Shown: positions 40,652-60,660, numbered from the stretch's first letter. The stretch: DNA of 64,000 nt from Nansenia antarctica (GCA_963989245.1 OZ022341.1:77327859-77391858); one strand, 5' to 3'. The notes: generated from the sequence alone by a model not told the origin. A program made the numbers and translations.

Positions 40652-48904
<8,253 letters not shown>

Positions 48905-49873
48905 CTATACAGCCCTTCCCTTCCGTCCAGTTGATGCGCTGACAGAACCAAATAGAGATGTAGAGACAGAGATGAGACAACTAACTATCTGCGCCCCGGG
49001 CCGATGTAAAAGTTGGATGGGGGGCGCATTATAAATACAATTAACAATTAACTAACTTGGAACAACTAACGTGCTGTAGTACTTGTATTAACAACACAGC
49101 ATTACTCGCGTAGCTATGATATAAATAGTAGAAAACGTGATTATCACTTTTGACTTGGCAAGTAACAGAGCCTCATCCGCGGTCTCACCTGTAAAATATG
49201 ATTGTCAACACAGCTGACCAGCCAGCAAGTCAAGTTTCATTGCCATTCCTCTATCTAATCAAGCTTGCTACAACATATTCATCTCTCTAATCAAGCCGGC
49301 TACAACATATTCGGCACACTAGTTAGTTAGTTAGCCCCGCTAGCTTGAGATGATACAGGGTATGTACAGGAATCTGGAGGTTAATTTAACCCTGTCCGGA
49401 CGGCATATAAATTACCTGAGGACCCCGGCAATACATTTTTTACCTGGGGGAATTCGGTAATTTATATGCCGTCCGGACCGACCACTTGACATCAGCCAAA
49501 ATAATATTTTAAACAGCTTGTAATGTTTTTCAAACTGCTTGTTGCCGTAAAAATGAAGGTATATATATTGGTTTACCGTTCAACTGTGTTTTACCGTTAA
49601 TTATATATCCTTGACATCAGCAAAAACATACTTTAATGCAATTTTTACGGTAAATTGTTGTTTGCCATATAATGGTCTTTAACTGTTATTTGTAACACAA
49701 ATTGATATTTTTAACAACAATGTCCTTTTTACATTTTTTTGCTGTAAAAATTATATTCATCCTCTTATCTATCCCTGTAATTGTAACTGTGATATACTGT
49801 TTTTCATTTTACGGTGTTTTACTGTTGCGACTTAATAGTTTTCCGCCGTATTATTCACGGATATTTTTTACAG
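48905..49873. other. Upstream of the visible CENP-C-like exons; hairpin and AT-rich repeats
   Basis: No start exon could be proved. 49394-49416 and 49456-49478 are a perfect 23-bp inverted repeat (39-bp spacer). 49500-49860 is AT-rich with TTACCG/CGGTAAA words, probably transposon-derived. Confidence 0.5.
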
Positions 49874-49922
49874 TGCAACACATAGCAACTATATTGCAGT
49901 GTAGCAGTAGAAGGTAATTGTA

Positions 49923-50040
49923 ATATACTTACATCAGAAGAGACGACAATAACACCGTTAGCTTGACACCAACATTCCCATGAAAGAGCGTCGGGTACAT
50001 CAACTGAAGTCCAACTTAGTCTTCGAGAGGGAATGTACAA
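49923..50040 (-). other. Candidate minus-strand first exon (duplicated)
   Basis: Open from ATG at 50040 as MYIPSRRLSWTSV..., ending at a strong donor GAT|GTAAGTATA (49922). The same exon is at about 61916-62033 with GGT|GTAAGTATA. It could be a 5' exon for the CENP-C-like gene or a TRIM-cluster transcript; no downstream link is proven. Confidence 0.35.
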
Positions 50041-51005
50041 TAGTTAGTGGTTATAAAAAAGCAAATACGATCTGTCTAAAAAGACTATATCGTTGACCAC
50101 ACGACTCCCATAGCCAGGAGATCGGTTAAACTGACTGCTCGAAGTCAGATTCTGAGAACAATTTATACCATTACCACACTCGGTAAGGTTTCAACCATGA
50201 ATATCAAAAGAGCTTTTAATGGGGAACACTCACTGGCAAGTTATCACAACAAAAACATTCCATTCGTAAACAGTGTTTTCCACAAGTAGCCTAACAGCCG
50301 CTTGGGTCTGAAATAATTTGCATTTCGCGTTTGAGTGGAACTTTATTAAAAATACAAAAAACGAAATACTGGAACGAAATATCACACAATAATGAAACAT
50401 GTATCGAAATATGACTCATAAAACATAGGCTACATTAAAATAAGATGAAACATGACTGATACACCCAACTATGAAACATTCACACGTAATAATACACCAG
50501 ACCCTGTCCCAAGATACACAGACCCCCGCCCGATCACCATTTTGTTTGGTTTTATTATTTACTTTAATTCTTTCTTTTTTTCCAACAACAATCACTATAA
50601 AGATGGTCAAGTAGAGTTCTCTTATTTAATGGTGTTTGTGTACATTGGTTTCACCATTTAGAAATCACATTTTTTTTTACACTTAGTCTTTCAGGGCACC
50701 AACAATAATGGGATTCATATAATGTCTAAATTAAGCACTCATTTTAAATAATTGGTCGAAAATCCTTTGCATGCAATACCTCCCCTGAAGTCTGCCACCC
50801 ATCCCCCCACCAGACCTGTATGCAGCCATCTTCACTTGTTGTTTGTGGTCTTTTTTTTGCCTACAATCTTATCATCAAGGAATTGAAATGCATGTTCAAT
50901 TGGATTAAAATGTAAGATTGACTTGGCCACTGAAGAACATTCCCTCAATCCCATCTCACAAAACATAATGGAATGTAAACACTTTGACGCTCAATATCTC
51001 TGAAC

Positions 51006-51200
51006 TACCCTAAACGGAGATAGAACCTTATCATTCTAAACGGAGATAGAACCGTATCATTCTAAACGGAGATAGAAGAACCTTATCATTCTAAACGGAG
51101 ATAGAACCTTATCATTCTAAACGGAGATAGAACCTTCTCATTCTAAACGGAGATAGAACCTTCTCATTCTAAACGGAGATAGAACCTTATCATTCTAAGC
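51006..51200 (+). repeat. 26-bp satellite, about 7 units
   Basis: Units TCTAAACGGAGATAGAACCT plus TATCAT, with a 29-bp variant. Inverted copy at 61430-61605; a third, direct copy from about 63950 runs off the window. Confidence 0.92.
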
Positions 51201-52101
51201 TCATGTAGAAATGCTGATGGCTCATTACTGGGGCCATACAGCGCAAAGTGCCCTATCTGAATGATGATACTGGTTTGAAATGAAGTCGTTGGTTACTTTC
51301 GTGACCACTTATTGTGTTTACACTTGAATAATACGTGTGCCAAAGGAATTGCCTGAATCAACTGAAACCACTTGACAAGTGTTTTGGGTGTGTCACTAGT
51401 TGACATCCTGCCTACGATCAAATCGACGCATTCCGAGACTTTGTGTTTGTGTTTGTTTGTGTGCTGCTTGTCCTAACAGATGGACGAATCCACTCAATTG
51501 TTCCTGGATGGTTAACCTGACTACTTTCTGTTATCACAAACCAACACAGTGTCCAAAAGCATGTATATGGAGGACCAAGTCTGTCAACATTTACAATAAA
51601 TATATAGATACATAAATGAATGTATGAATACATAAATGAATGAATACACACAGTACAACCAGAATAGAAGTCCAAGTAGTACAATACTCATTATTGTACT
51701 TTAAACAGTTTTTCAGTGCATGAGGTCAGCTCACTGCCTGGGCTAGAGAGGTACTCCATTTGGTTAGGCTGGACATTTTTTTCTGGTGCCGTCCTAAGTC
51801 AAACTCTGCATATGAATCATAGTGGAGGTATGATATGTGTGGCGGGTGGCGCCAATAGGAAAAGGGGAGGTGCCCAAAGGAAAGCACTTAGGGCTGACAG
51901 GCAGAGATCAAGAGGTAGGCCGCAGCCTATGGCTATTTTCTGTGCGTAGCGTTTTATATTATTTCTTTGATTGTATGTAATATTGATGGTGTGATGTATT
52001 ACAGGTCACCTACTTCCCTGCTGGGTTGAAGGCGGCTGGTAGTCGCTGGTAGGACGCTGCCATCGACGTATCAGTATTTTAATGTATTCGTCATGTAAAT
52101 T
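51201..52101. other. No gene seen
   Basis: Anonymous sequence. A plus-strand frame of 77 codons (51716-51949) has no recognisable domain and ends in an Arg-rich tail; I do not support it. Confidence 0.5.
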
Positions 52102-53552
52102 GAATCATTATGTATTTTAATATGTCGGTAATAGTGTTTTAAGGTTGTTCATTTGTGTTTCCTCCAGAGCATCAGAGCGGCCAGCTGCTCTTGCCGTGAG
52201 ACGTTTTGTTTGGTTAAAGTTTATGTTCTTATCTAGTCCGCCTGGGCAAGTGTGCCGGTAGCGGGGCGGACTAGTTTTTCTTTTTTGTTTGTTTGTTTGT
52301 TTGTTTGTTTGTTTGTTTATTTGTTATTTAAATCCGCTTTCCCCCCACCATTGCCACTTCACCGGGTTAATCCCAGTTCTACCATCAGGGCAGGTTTGAG
52401 TGTGCTATATTTATAGATGATTGCAGTGAATCCTATCACGTGTGTAAACTTGCTCACCCAGAGTGTCAAAGTATTTCCCTACGGGCGTGTGCAGTGAACA
52501 ACCCTTTTCTACAGTGTGTAGCCTATGGTGTGCAGTGAACAACCCTTTTCTACAGTGTGTAGCCTATGGTGTGCAGTGAACAACCCTTTTCTACAGTGTA
52601 TAGCCTACTGGTGTGCAGTGAACAACCCTTTTCTACAGTGTGTAGCCTATGGTGTGCAGTGAACAACCCTTTTCTACAGTGTGTAGCCTATGGTGTGCAG
52701 TGAATATAACACCTGCCCTGGTAACAATAACTGAGGTTCTTTGGAGAGAGGTCAATGTGGGCCTAGCTAGCTCAGCAGACACGTCGAGGCTCCGGCGCTC
52801 TCAGAGCTCATTTACGAACGCGGCCTTTTGTTACCAGGCTTGTATTATCATATATATTATATTCCTTAAGTCATTGAACAATAAGTCATTGATATAAGTC
52901 ATTGATTCCATAAGTATTTGAATAATATCGATGATTCGGTGACAGTCCATCTATCCATCATCATCACCTATGCTGCCTGTTGAGTCAGTTGGCTAGCTGA
53001 AGGTGATTCAGATATTCATATCAATTGAGTTGACACGTATTTGACACTTGGGTGACATTCTTGGCATGGATTGTTTAATGTATCTAGCAAGCTACAGACT
53101 ACAGGTATATAACAATATAATATAGAGGTTTGTCCTGTTTCCATGGGAATGTCTTCATCATATATTCATCCATTGTTGCTGGGTCATTCAGTCCTTATGC
53201 AGACTATGAGCTGAACATTGACTGTGTGAAGAGGTGGAGACACTTCTATTCCCACCAAAGCGTTCCTGTCTGGCTGTCATAGCCAGCTCAACCACGTTGG
53301 CAGAATCATCACTTTAGTTTATTGTTGTGTGTGTGGTGGGGGCTGTAGTATTATTGTTATTATTATTATTTTAGCTCTATTCTCCAACAGTTTGGATTTG
53401 AAATCAAACAATTACTGTGAGGTTAAAGTAGAGATTCTCAGCTTTAATTCAATGTTTTCTTTTTCTTGGGTTCACCATTTAGAAAGTGCAATGTTTTTTG
53501 ACATACTCCCCCTATTTCAGGGCTAGAGTAAAGGTATTGGAAAAAACATATA
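52102..53552 (+). repeat. Segmental duplication, copy B
   Basis: Partner of 1-1423. Differences include an expanded (GTTT)n run at 52286-52320 and one more minisatellite unit. Homology ends at 53552, where a different repeat (GGGCCGGTTTCAGAGACAAG) begins. Confidence 0.9.
52490..52702 (+). repeat. 41-bp minisatellite (copy B array)
   Basis: Six unit starts (52490, 52531, 52572, 52614 and on), including one 42-bp unit with an extra C. Confidence 0.88.
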
Positions 53553-53813
53553 GGGCCGGTTTCAGAGACAAGGCTTAAGCCTAGTCCTGGACTAAATCAC
53601 ACTTTCAATGTAAGTTGTATGTTGATGAATTGTTTGTCTTTTTTTTTTCTTCTCTTCATGGATAAATAAAGTATATATCCTGTATCTATAAAGCTGTGTC
53701 TGTCTCTTAGTGTTTAATATTTGTAATAAATGTTATTTTGAGGTCCACAATGAACCCACATAACAGTGTGAGATGCCAGGTTAGTTGCGAAGAGGTTGTC
53801 ATGTCCACTAGAT

Positions 53814-53830
53814 GGCGCTACTGAGGAGAG
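53814..53830 (+). promoter_or_regulatory. CTCF-like site
   Basis: TCCACTAGATGGCGCTA matches the CTCF core consensus at every strongly conserved position. It lies between the duplicated block B and the TRIM cluster, a plausible boundary position. Confidence 0.5.
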
Positions 53831-53929
53831 AGAAAATTACTTTAGTGGAGTATGGGTTGAACATTTGACAGGATACACAACTACAACTGTGGGGATGCAG
53901 GGCTACAGTAGTGTACACATGTTGAACAC

Positions 53930-54347
53930 ACACCTCTCAGACCTTACTCCTTACTCTAACCCCAGCAAGACGTAATCATGAGAAACGAGAATCCTGAGTC
54001 ACTGTCGACAAATAAACTCATATTGGTCATTTGAACTATTTGTCATCATAAAAACAATGTAGGGGTGGAATTCCACGGCTGCACTAATATTGCCAGTATA
54101 TATATATATATATATATATTTTGTTGTTGTTGTTTGTCTATTTTTTAGACAGATTACATTTATCATACGGCCCAGTACATCCTCTGCCACAGATCTCAGT
54201 GTTTAATGAGGCTTAACTTAACAACTGACAGAATTCTGGAACTCTCACCACCTAGAGTGCCAAGTGTTTTATGTGGTTTCTGCCTAGCAACACCACTTTG
54301 ATTGGCTACACAATGAAGCATCATAATTGATGCATTCCTGGTGAATA
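53930..54347. repeat. Blocks X-Y (partner in order Y-X at 60661-61052)
   Basis: Block X (53930-54180, starting CACACCTCTCAGACC) and block Y (54187-54347, starting TGCCACAGATCTCAGTG) each recur on the other side of the TRIM genes, but in the opposite order. Confidence 0.8.
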
Positions 54348-54354
54348 AAGTCTC

Positions 54355-54700
54355 CCTTGATTGATTGAAAACCTTTATTGTCCCCAATGGGGAAATTTTG
54401 TTGTCAAACAGCTCAGTTAGGGCAGAAAACATTCAATACAGAAAACAGAAAACATTCAATAAAATACATAAAACAGCGCAGGCTCAATAAGTAAAAAGTT
54501 CCAAAAGCTCCAGCTCCAGGTCTCCCCCACCCTGCAGGGCCTGGTTGTAGAGTCGGAGTGCAGCTGGAACAAAGGACTGTCCAAATCTTTTTGTACTTTG
54601 ACGGGGGAGAACAAATCTGTGGCAGTCTAGGATGTTGACAATGTGGGCGACTTTATTCACCTCTGTGATAAATGAATGAATCATCGTTCACAGGTGTCAG
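54355..54700 (-). pseudogene. LINE 3' end fragment
   Basis: The minus-strand frame (54684 to 54484) reads CHRFVLPRQSTKRFGQSFVPAALRLYNQAL in two overlapping stretches, typical of the extreme C-terminus of fish LINE ORF2. A 3' UTR and (TTGA)n tail follow, reaching 54355. Confidence 0.7.
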
Positions 54701-55484
54701 GGAACAGGGACTTTATTCATCAGGTGTTGATGTTTGATATGCAGTGATGATAAAACCACCACTGAAACAGACTATTATACAAACTTATAATATCACATAC
54801 AGAAAATCTATATTACAATCACAGTCAACCTTATCAAACAGTTTTTAAGCATATCTGATTCCCTTTGCAAGCCATTAAATCTATAAAAAATGATTATCAA
54901 ATGTACATTCTGTTAAATGTAATTTCGTCACACACATGCAGAGACTGAAGGACAACTTGTGTTTGTGTTTTAATAAGCCAGACAGCCAGTCTGTTACCTC
55001 ACCACCACCATTCTACAGCATTGGGACCTGGACTAGACTGATTATTAATGTGATCAATGGATCTGATCGATCCAAGTGAATTTAATTGTCTGAACATCCT
55101 CAATTTCCCTCTGTACACACCCAGTATTCATTACACTCAAAGTCCCCAAAATAGGTAAACATTACAATGATAACTAGCTAATAATGAAAATACAGTATGA
55201 GAGCATCTGGTTTATAATAATGTGAACACCCAGAGAAGTCAAACAGTCTCACGTATATAGAGTCATATGTTCTTATGAGGCTGGAGAGGCTGGGCTATAT
55301 CTGACATTGCTGCTGCATATTCACATCTAGCAGACACACTCAGAGCACAAACTATATGATAACAAACCATAACCAGCTCAGAAATTACTCTCTGTGGTAA
55401 ATTATATCAAAACCTTCCCTAATGAGTGACTACAGATAAAGATAATTCTAAAGGTGCATATTTTACTGCTTTAAAGGTTGAAAA

Positions 55485-57146
55485 TCAGTCAGTGTGATTG
55501 ACAGGAGAGATGATCAGAGGGGCAGAGTTTTTACCACCAGCATTCAGCTCAGGGCTGAAGAATGGATAGAGTTTCTCAGTGAAGGTGCAGCCAGTGAAAG
55601 AGTAGATCAGAGACCTGGCCTCCACATCATAAAAGGAGACCTGGCCCTCCTCATAATCCACAAACACCCCCACCTTCTGGGGCTTCTCTCTCAGGGACAG
55701 GGGGACAACATTAGCCTGGTACTCATTTCCATTCCTCAACACTACAGTCCAGTATCCATTCCTAGGGTTCAGTATGATACTACCCCTCTTCCTGTTGATG
55801 GACTCTCTGGCCACTCCTACATCCCAGTCAGTCTTCTTCTTCACCTCCACTTCATAGTAAAACCTCCCTGAGGAGAATCCCTCCTTTCCTAAAACACTGG
55901 CACAGTCAAACCTCTCTGCGTTATCAGGGAGATTCTTTCTTGTGGCTCCTAATCTAACTTGTTTCCCATCCTGAGACAGAATGAAACGGGGATGTGCTGT
56001 ATCAGGGTCCAGAGTCACGGCCACTGCATACTGCTGAATCATATTCAGCTCAGCATCGCACAACTTCTTCACTTCACTCATAAGTGTCTCCTCCAGCTGA
56101 GACACAGCTCTCCTCACAGTCCCCACATAGAGATCACTGTGGACGCTGACCTCAGACCAGTCCTTGGTGTGTGGAGGGGTGGACAGGGAAGGGAAGCTCT
56201 GGAGGAGGTGGAGGTGGTCCTCAGTGTGTGAGAGCTGCTCCAGCTCAGTGCTTCTCCTCTGTAGCTCAGTGATCTCCTGCTCCAGCTCTTTAATCAGCCC
56301 TTCAGCCCGCCTCTCTGCTGCTTTCTGCTTCTCCTCGATCACGTCAAGGAGCTCAGCCTGGCCTCTCTTCATGGAGTCCACCAGAGCAGTGAAGACCTGT
56401 ACGCTGTCTGCTTTCTCTCTCTCTGCAACTTTCTGACTAAGATCTACTGAGTGTTTGATCTCTGAAACCTTCTGCAGTCGCTCCTGGATCATCTGCTGAA
56501 CATCTGCCTCTGTCTTCCCCAGCTGAGCCTTCCTCTCTCCATACTCCTCCTCTATGGGGACGGTGTCATGGGTCTTGTGGTCTGTCTCAGTGCAGAACTG
56601 ACACACACACGTCTGGTCACGCCTACAGAACAGCTCCAGGGGTCTGTCATGCTTCTTACACATCCTGTCTTCCAGGTTCTCCACAGGGTCGATCAGCTTG
56701 TGTCTCTTTAAGGCTGCGACTCTCTGATGAGGCTCCAGGTGAGTCTCACAGTAAGAGGTCTGACACACCAGGCAGGACTTCAGAGCCTTGACCTTCGTCC
56801 CAGGGCAGAAGTCACAGGACACTTCTCTAGGTTTGACAGGTGTGTCTGGGGCTGGGCTGCTGGTTGCCTTCACTTCAACTGACTTCCTAACCTGAGCGGC
56901 CATCTCAGAGATGAAAGTATTGACAAAGAGATCTGGTCTCTTATCAAATGATTTTTTACACATTGGACACTGGCACGGGTCATTGCTGTCCCAGTACTTT
57001 CTGATACAGGCCATGCAGAAGTTGTGTCCACATTGAATAGAGACTGGGTCAGTGAACACATCCAGACAGACAGAACACAGGAACTGCTCCTCAGACAGGA
57101 GACTGCTGGAGGAAGCCATATCTAGAGAGACCAGAGGAGACACCAT
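55485..57146 (-). CDS. TRIM E3 ubiquitin ligase (bloodthirsty/finTRIM-like), copy 1
   Basis: 553 codons in one exon. RING C24-C27-C39-H41-C44-C47-C60-C63 (E2 recruitment); B-box 1 from C111; B-box 2 C163-H166-C174-C182-C185-H190-H193; coiled coil about 200-305; PRY-SPRY about 374-548 with LDPDTAHPRFILSQDG and FYYEVEVKKKTDWDVGVA. All zinc ligands are present. ATG 57146 lies 10 nt inside the exon after acceptor TTGATTCCAG. Met10 (MASSSSLL) is an alternative start. A 5' noncoding exon ends at donor CAGACAG|GTGAG (57361). Fish TRIMs of this class are cytoplasmic ubiquitin ligases often tied to antiviral immunity; the target is unknown. Confidence 0.9.
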   Translation of the reverse strand: MVSPLVSLDMASSSSLLSEEQFLCSVCLDVFTDPVSIQCGHNFCMACIRKYWDSNDPCQCPMCKKSFDKRPDLFVNTFISEMAAQVRKSVEVKATSSPAPDTPVKPREVSCDFCPGTKVKALKSCLVCQTSYCETHLEPHQRVAALKRHKLIDPVENLEDRMCKKHDRPLELFCRRDQTCVCQFCTETDHKTHDTVPIEEEYGERKAQLGKTEADVQQMIQERLQKVSEIKHSVDLSQKVAEREKADSVQVFTALVDSMKRGQAELLDVIEEKQKAAERRAEGLIKELEQEITELQRRSTELEQLSHTEDHLHLLQSFPSLSTPPHTKDWSEVSVHSDLYVGTVRRAVSQLEETLMSEVKKLCDAELNMIQQYAVAVTLDPDTAHPRFILSQDGKQVRLGATRKNLPDNAERFDCASVLGKEGFSSGRFYYEVEVKKKTDWDVGVARESINRKRGSIILNPRNGYWTVVLRNGNEYQANVVPLSLREKPQKVGVFVDYEEGQVSFYDVEARSLIYSFTGCTFTEKLYPFFSPELNAGGKNSAPLIISPVNHTD

Positions 57147-57361
57147 AAAGCATTTCCTGGAATCAATCAGATCTCGATAGGGACTGTCTTATGAGATTAT
57201 ACAGCGATCAATAATGATAACATTATAATATTTTGTATCACATAGAAAATAGTCCTTCAACCAAATCAAAAAGTTGTACATACTGAACTGTAAATAAAAA
57301 ACTCTGAGAGAGTGTGAACACAATAGCTTATCTTGACTTGTCATTGTAAGTCTCAACTCAC

Positions 57362-57450
57362 CTGTCTGTGATTCTGTGAGAGTGTGATAGATGTCTCTGT
57401 CCTTTCTACTGTATGTGTGATAGATTGTTTGAGGACGATTTCTCAGGAGT
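57362..57450 (-). other. TRIM copy 1 5' noncoding exon
   Basis: Minus strand with donor ACAGACAG|GTGAGTTGAG at 57361; the upstream boundary is uncertain. The same exon precedes copy 2 at 60178-60266. Confidence 0.55.
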
Positions 57451-57486
57451 TTGCGAGAGTCTGCTCTCCACTTTACGTCTCTACAC

Positions 57487-57502
57487 AGTTTAGTTTCATT
57501 TC
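57487..57502 (-). promoter_or_regulatory. ISRE-like element upstream of TRIM copy 1
   Basis: Minus strand GAAATGAAACTAAACT, three GAAA-like half-sites but with non-consensus 1-bp spacing at one step. Duplicated at 60303-60318. Compatible with interferon control; not proof. Confidence 0.35.
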
Positions 57503-57536
57503 AGCTGCCTGACGTTGAGATGCTCCTCCCCAACAA

Positions 57537-60347
57537 CAGGTGTTGATGTTTGATATGCAGTGATGATAAAACCACCACAGAAACAGACTATTATACAAAC
57601 TTATAATATCACATACAGAAAATCTATATTACAATCACAGTCAACCTTATCAAACAGTTTTTAAGCATATCTGATTCCCTTTGCAAGCCATTAAATCTAT
57701 AAAAAATGATTATCAAATGTACATTCTGTTAAATGTAATTACGTCACACACATGCAGAGACTGAAGGACAACTTGTGTTTGTGTTTTAATAAGCCAGACA
57801 GCCGGTCTGTTACCTCACCACCACCATTCTACAGCATTGGGACCTGGACTAGACTGATTATTAATGTGATCAATGGATCTGATCGATCCAAGTGAATTTA
57901 ATTGTCTGAACATCCTCAATTTCCCTCTGTACACACCCAGTATTCATTACACTCAAAGTCCCCAAAATAGGTAAACATTACAATGATAACTAGCTAATAA
58001 TGAAAATACAGTATGAGAGCATCTGGTTTATAATAATGTGAACACCCAGAGAAGTCAAACAGTCTCACGTATATAGAGTCATATGTTCTTATGAGGCTGG
58101 AGAGGCTGGGCTATATCTGACATTGCTGCTGCATATTCACATCTAGCAGACACACTCAGAGCACAAACTATATGATAACAAACCATAACCAGCTCAGAAA
58201 TTACTCTCTGTGGTAAATTATATCAAAACCTTCCCTAATGAGTGACTACAGATAAAGATAATTCTAAAGGTGCATATTTTACTGCTTTAAAGGTTGAAAA
58301 TCAGTCAGTGTGATTGACAGGAGAGATGATCAGAGGGGCAGAGTTTTTACCACCAGCATTCAGCTCAGGGCTGAAGAATGGATAGAGTTTCTCAGTGAAG
58401 GTGCAGCCAGTGAAAGAGTAGATCAGAGACCTGGCCTCCACATCATAAAAGGAGACCTGGCCCTCCTCATAATCCACAAACACCCCCACCTTCTGGGGCT
58501 TCTCTCTCAGGGACAGGGGGACAACATTAGCCTGGTACTCATTTCCATTCCTCAACACTACAGTCCAGTATCCATTCCTAGGGTTCAGTATGATACTACC
58601 CCTCTTCCTGTTGATGGACTCTCTGGCCACTCCTACATCCCAGTCAGTCTTCTTCTTCACCTCCACTTCATAGTAAAACCTCCCTGAGGAGAATCCCTCC
58701 TTTCCTAAAACACTGGCACAGTCAAACCTCTCTGCGTTATCAGGGAGATTCTTTCTTGTGGCTCCTAATCTAACTTGTTTCCCATCCTGAGACAGAATGA
58801 AACGGGGATGTGCTGTATCAGGGTCCAGAGTCACGTCCACTGCATACTGCTGAATCATATTCAGCTCAGCATCGCACAACTTCTTCACTTCACTCATAAG
58901 TGTCTCCTCCAGCTGAGACACAGCTCTCCTCACAGTCCCCACATAGAGATCACTGTGGACGCTGACCTCAGACCAGTCCTTGGTGTGTGGAGGGGTGGAC
59001 AGGGAAGGGAAGCTCTGGAGGAGGTGGAGGTGGTCCTCAGTGTGTGAGAGCTGCTCCAGCTCAGTGCTTCTCCTCTGTAGCTCAGTGATCTCCTGCTCCA
59101 GCTCTTTAATCAGCCCTTCAGCCCGCCTCTCTGCTGCTTTCTGCTTCTCCTCGATCACGTCAAGGAGCTCAGCCTGGCCTCTCTTCATGGAGTCCACCAG
59201 AGCAGTGAAGACCTGTACGCTGTCTGCTTTCTCTCTCTCTGCAACTTTCTGACTAAGATCTACTGAGTGTTTGATCTCTGAAACCTTCTGCAGTCGCTCC
59301 TGGATCATCTGCTGAACATCTGCCTCTGTCTTCCCCAGCTGAGCCTTCCTCTCTCCATACTCCTCCTCTATGGGGACGGTGTCATGGGTCTTGTGGTCTG
59401 TCTCAGCGCAGAACTGACACACACACGTCTGGTCACGCCTACAGAACAGCTCCAGGGGTCTGTCATGCTTCTTACACATCCTGTCTTCCAGGTTCTCCAC
59501 AGGGTCGATCAGCTTGTGTCTCTTTAAGGCTGCGACTCTCTGATGAGGCTCCAGGTGAGTCTCACAGTAAGAGGTCTGACACACCAGGCAGGACTTCAGA
59601 GCCTTGACCTTCGTCCCAGGGCAGAAGTCACAGGACACTTCTCTAGGTTTGACAGGTGTGTCTGGGGCTGGGCTGCTGGTTGCCTTCACTTCAACTGACT
59701 TCCTAACCTGAGCGGCCATCTCAGAGATGAAAGTATTGACAAAGAGATCTGGTCTCTTATCAAATGTTTTTTTACACATTGGACACTGGCACGGGTCATT
59801 GCTGTCCCAGTACTTTCTGATACAGGCCATGCAGAAGTTGTGTCCACATTGAATAGAGACTGGGTCAGTGAACACATCCAGACAGACAGAACACAGGAAC
59901 TGCTCCTCAGACAGGAGACTGCTGGAGGAAGCCATATCTAGAGAGACCAGAGGAGACACCATAAAGCATTTCCTGGAATCAATCAGATCTCGATAGGGAC
60001 TGTCTTATGAGATTATACAGCGATCAATAATGATAACATTATAATATTTTGTATCACATAGAAAATAGTCCTTCAACCAAATCAAAAAGTTGTACATACT
60101 GAACTGTAAATAAAAAACTCTGAGAGAGTGTGAACACAATAGCTTATCTTGACTTGTCATTGTAAGTCTCAACTCACCTGTCTGTGATTCTGTGAGAGTG
60201 TGATAGATGTCTCTGTCCTTTCTACTGTATGTGTGATAGATTGTTTGAGGACGATTTCTCAGGAGTTTGCGAGAGTCTGCTCTCCACTTTACGTCTCTAC
60301 ACAGTTTAGTTTCATTTCAGCTGCCTGACGTTGAGATGCTCCTCCCC
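57537..60347 (-). repeat. TRIM tandem-duplication unit 2
   Basis: Second copy, head to tail. It joins unit 1 through the few bases CAACAA; unit 2 ends at CTCCTCCCC, after which unrelated sequence begins. Confidence 0.93.
58301..59962 (-). CDS. TRIM E3 ubiquitin ligase (bloodthirsty/finTRIM-like), copy 2
   Basis: 553 codons, same domain layout as copy 1. Only three residue changes: Ser66 to Thr next to the RING, Thr186 to Ala in B-box 2, and Ala376 to Asp at the start of PRY. All zinc ligands are retained, so both copies look functional. The promoter and 5' noncoding exon were duplicated with it, so both may be expressed alike. Confidence 0.9.
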   Translation of the reverse strand: MVSPLVSLDMASSSSLLSEEQFLCSVCLDVFTDPVSIQCGHNFCMACIRKYWDSNDPCQCPMCKKTFDKRPDLFVNTFISEMAAQVRKSVEVKATSSPAPDTPVKPREVSCDFCPGTKVKALKSCLVCQTSYCETHLEPHQRVAALKRHKLIDPVENLEDRMCKKHDRPLELFCRRDQTCVCQFCAETDHKTHDTVPIEEEYGERKAQLGKTEADVQQMIQERLQKVSEIKHSVDLSQKVAEREKADSVQVFTALVDSMKRGQAELLDVIEEKQKAAERRAEGLIKELEQEITELQRRSTELEQLSHTEDHLHLLQSFPSLSTPPHTKDWSEVSVHSDLYVGTVRRAVSQLEETLMSEVKKLCDAELNMIQQYAVDVTLDPDTAHPRFILSQDGKQVRLGATRKNLPDNAERFDCASVLGKEGFSSGRFYYEVEVKKKTDWDVGVARESINRKRGSIILNPRNGYWTVVLRNGNEYQANVVPLSLREKPQKVGVFVDYEEGQVSFYDVEARSLIYSFTGCTFTEKLYPFFSPELNAGGKNSAPLIISPVNHTD

Positions 60348-60660
60348 TCCCAGTACAGCTCTCCTCCCTGGAACAGAGTTAACCCTTTACAGGCTGCTCT
60401 GTTTCTAACATGTGCTTTTACAGACACGCTCTTCTTACCTGTCATTTCCAATCATCATATTGTTCCCAGTCAGTATAAACTGTAATCAGAATAATATGTG
60501 TGATCAGGACTAAGGTTGCTACAGAGTTAACACTTCCTCTGGCATGGATCACCGTGTTTGAAGCCACTTAAACACTCAAACTCTCTCTGTCTCTCTCAGC
60601 TATGAACAGTAAACAGGAGAGTGTATCAGGTCAGAGGTTCTACAGAGTAAAGTCTTTCTC

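Larger units (their letters stand above)
49874..51200. repeat. Segmental duplication P (partner 61867-62626 plus 63511-64000)
   Basis: TGCAACA...AGCAACTATATTGCAG onward matches 61867 onward with few differences. A segment of about 40 bp near 50081 is replaced by a different stretch of about 75 bp in the partner, and the partner carries about 885 extra bp after the T-run at 50580. It includes two candidate divergent first exons and a 26-bp satellite. Confidence 0.85.
54721..57531 (-). repeat. TRIM tandem-duplication unit 1
   Basis: Unit repeated at 57537-60347 with a constant offset of 2816 bp. It carries the whole coding exon, 3' region and 5' exon/promoter of the TRIM gene. Confidence 0.93.

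Noticed and set aside
51716..51949. 77-codon plus-strand frame with Arg-rich end
   Set aside because: No domain, no splice context and no partner copy; length is within chance.
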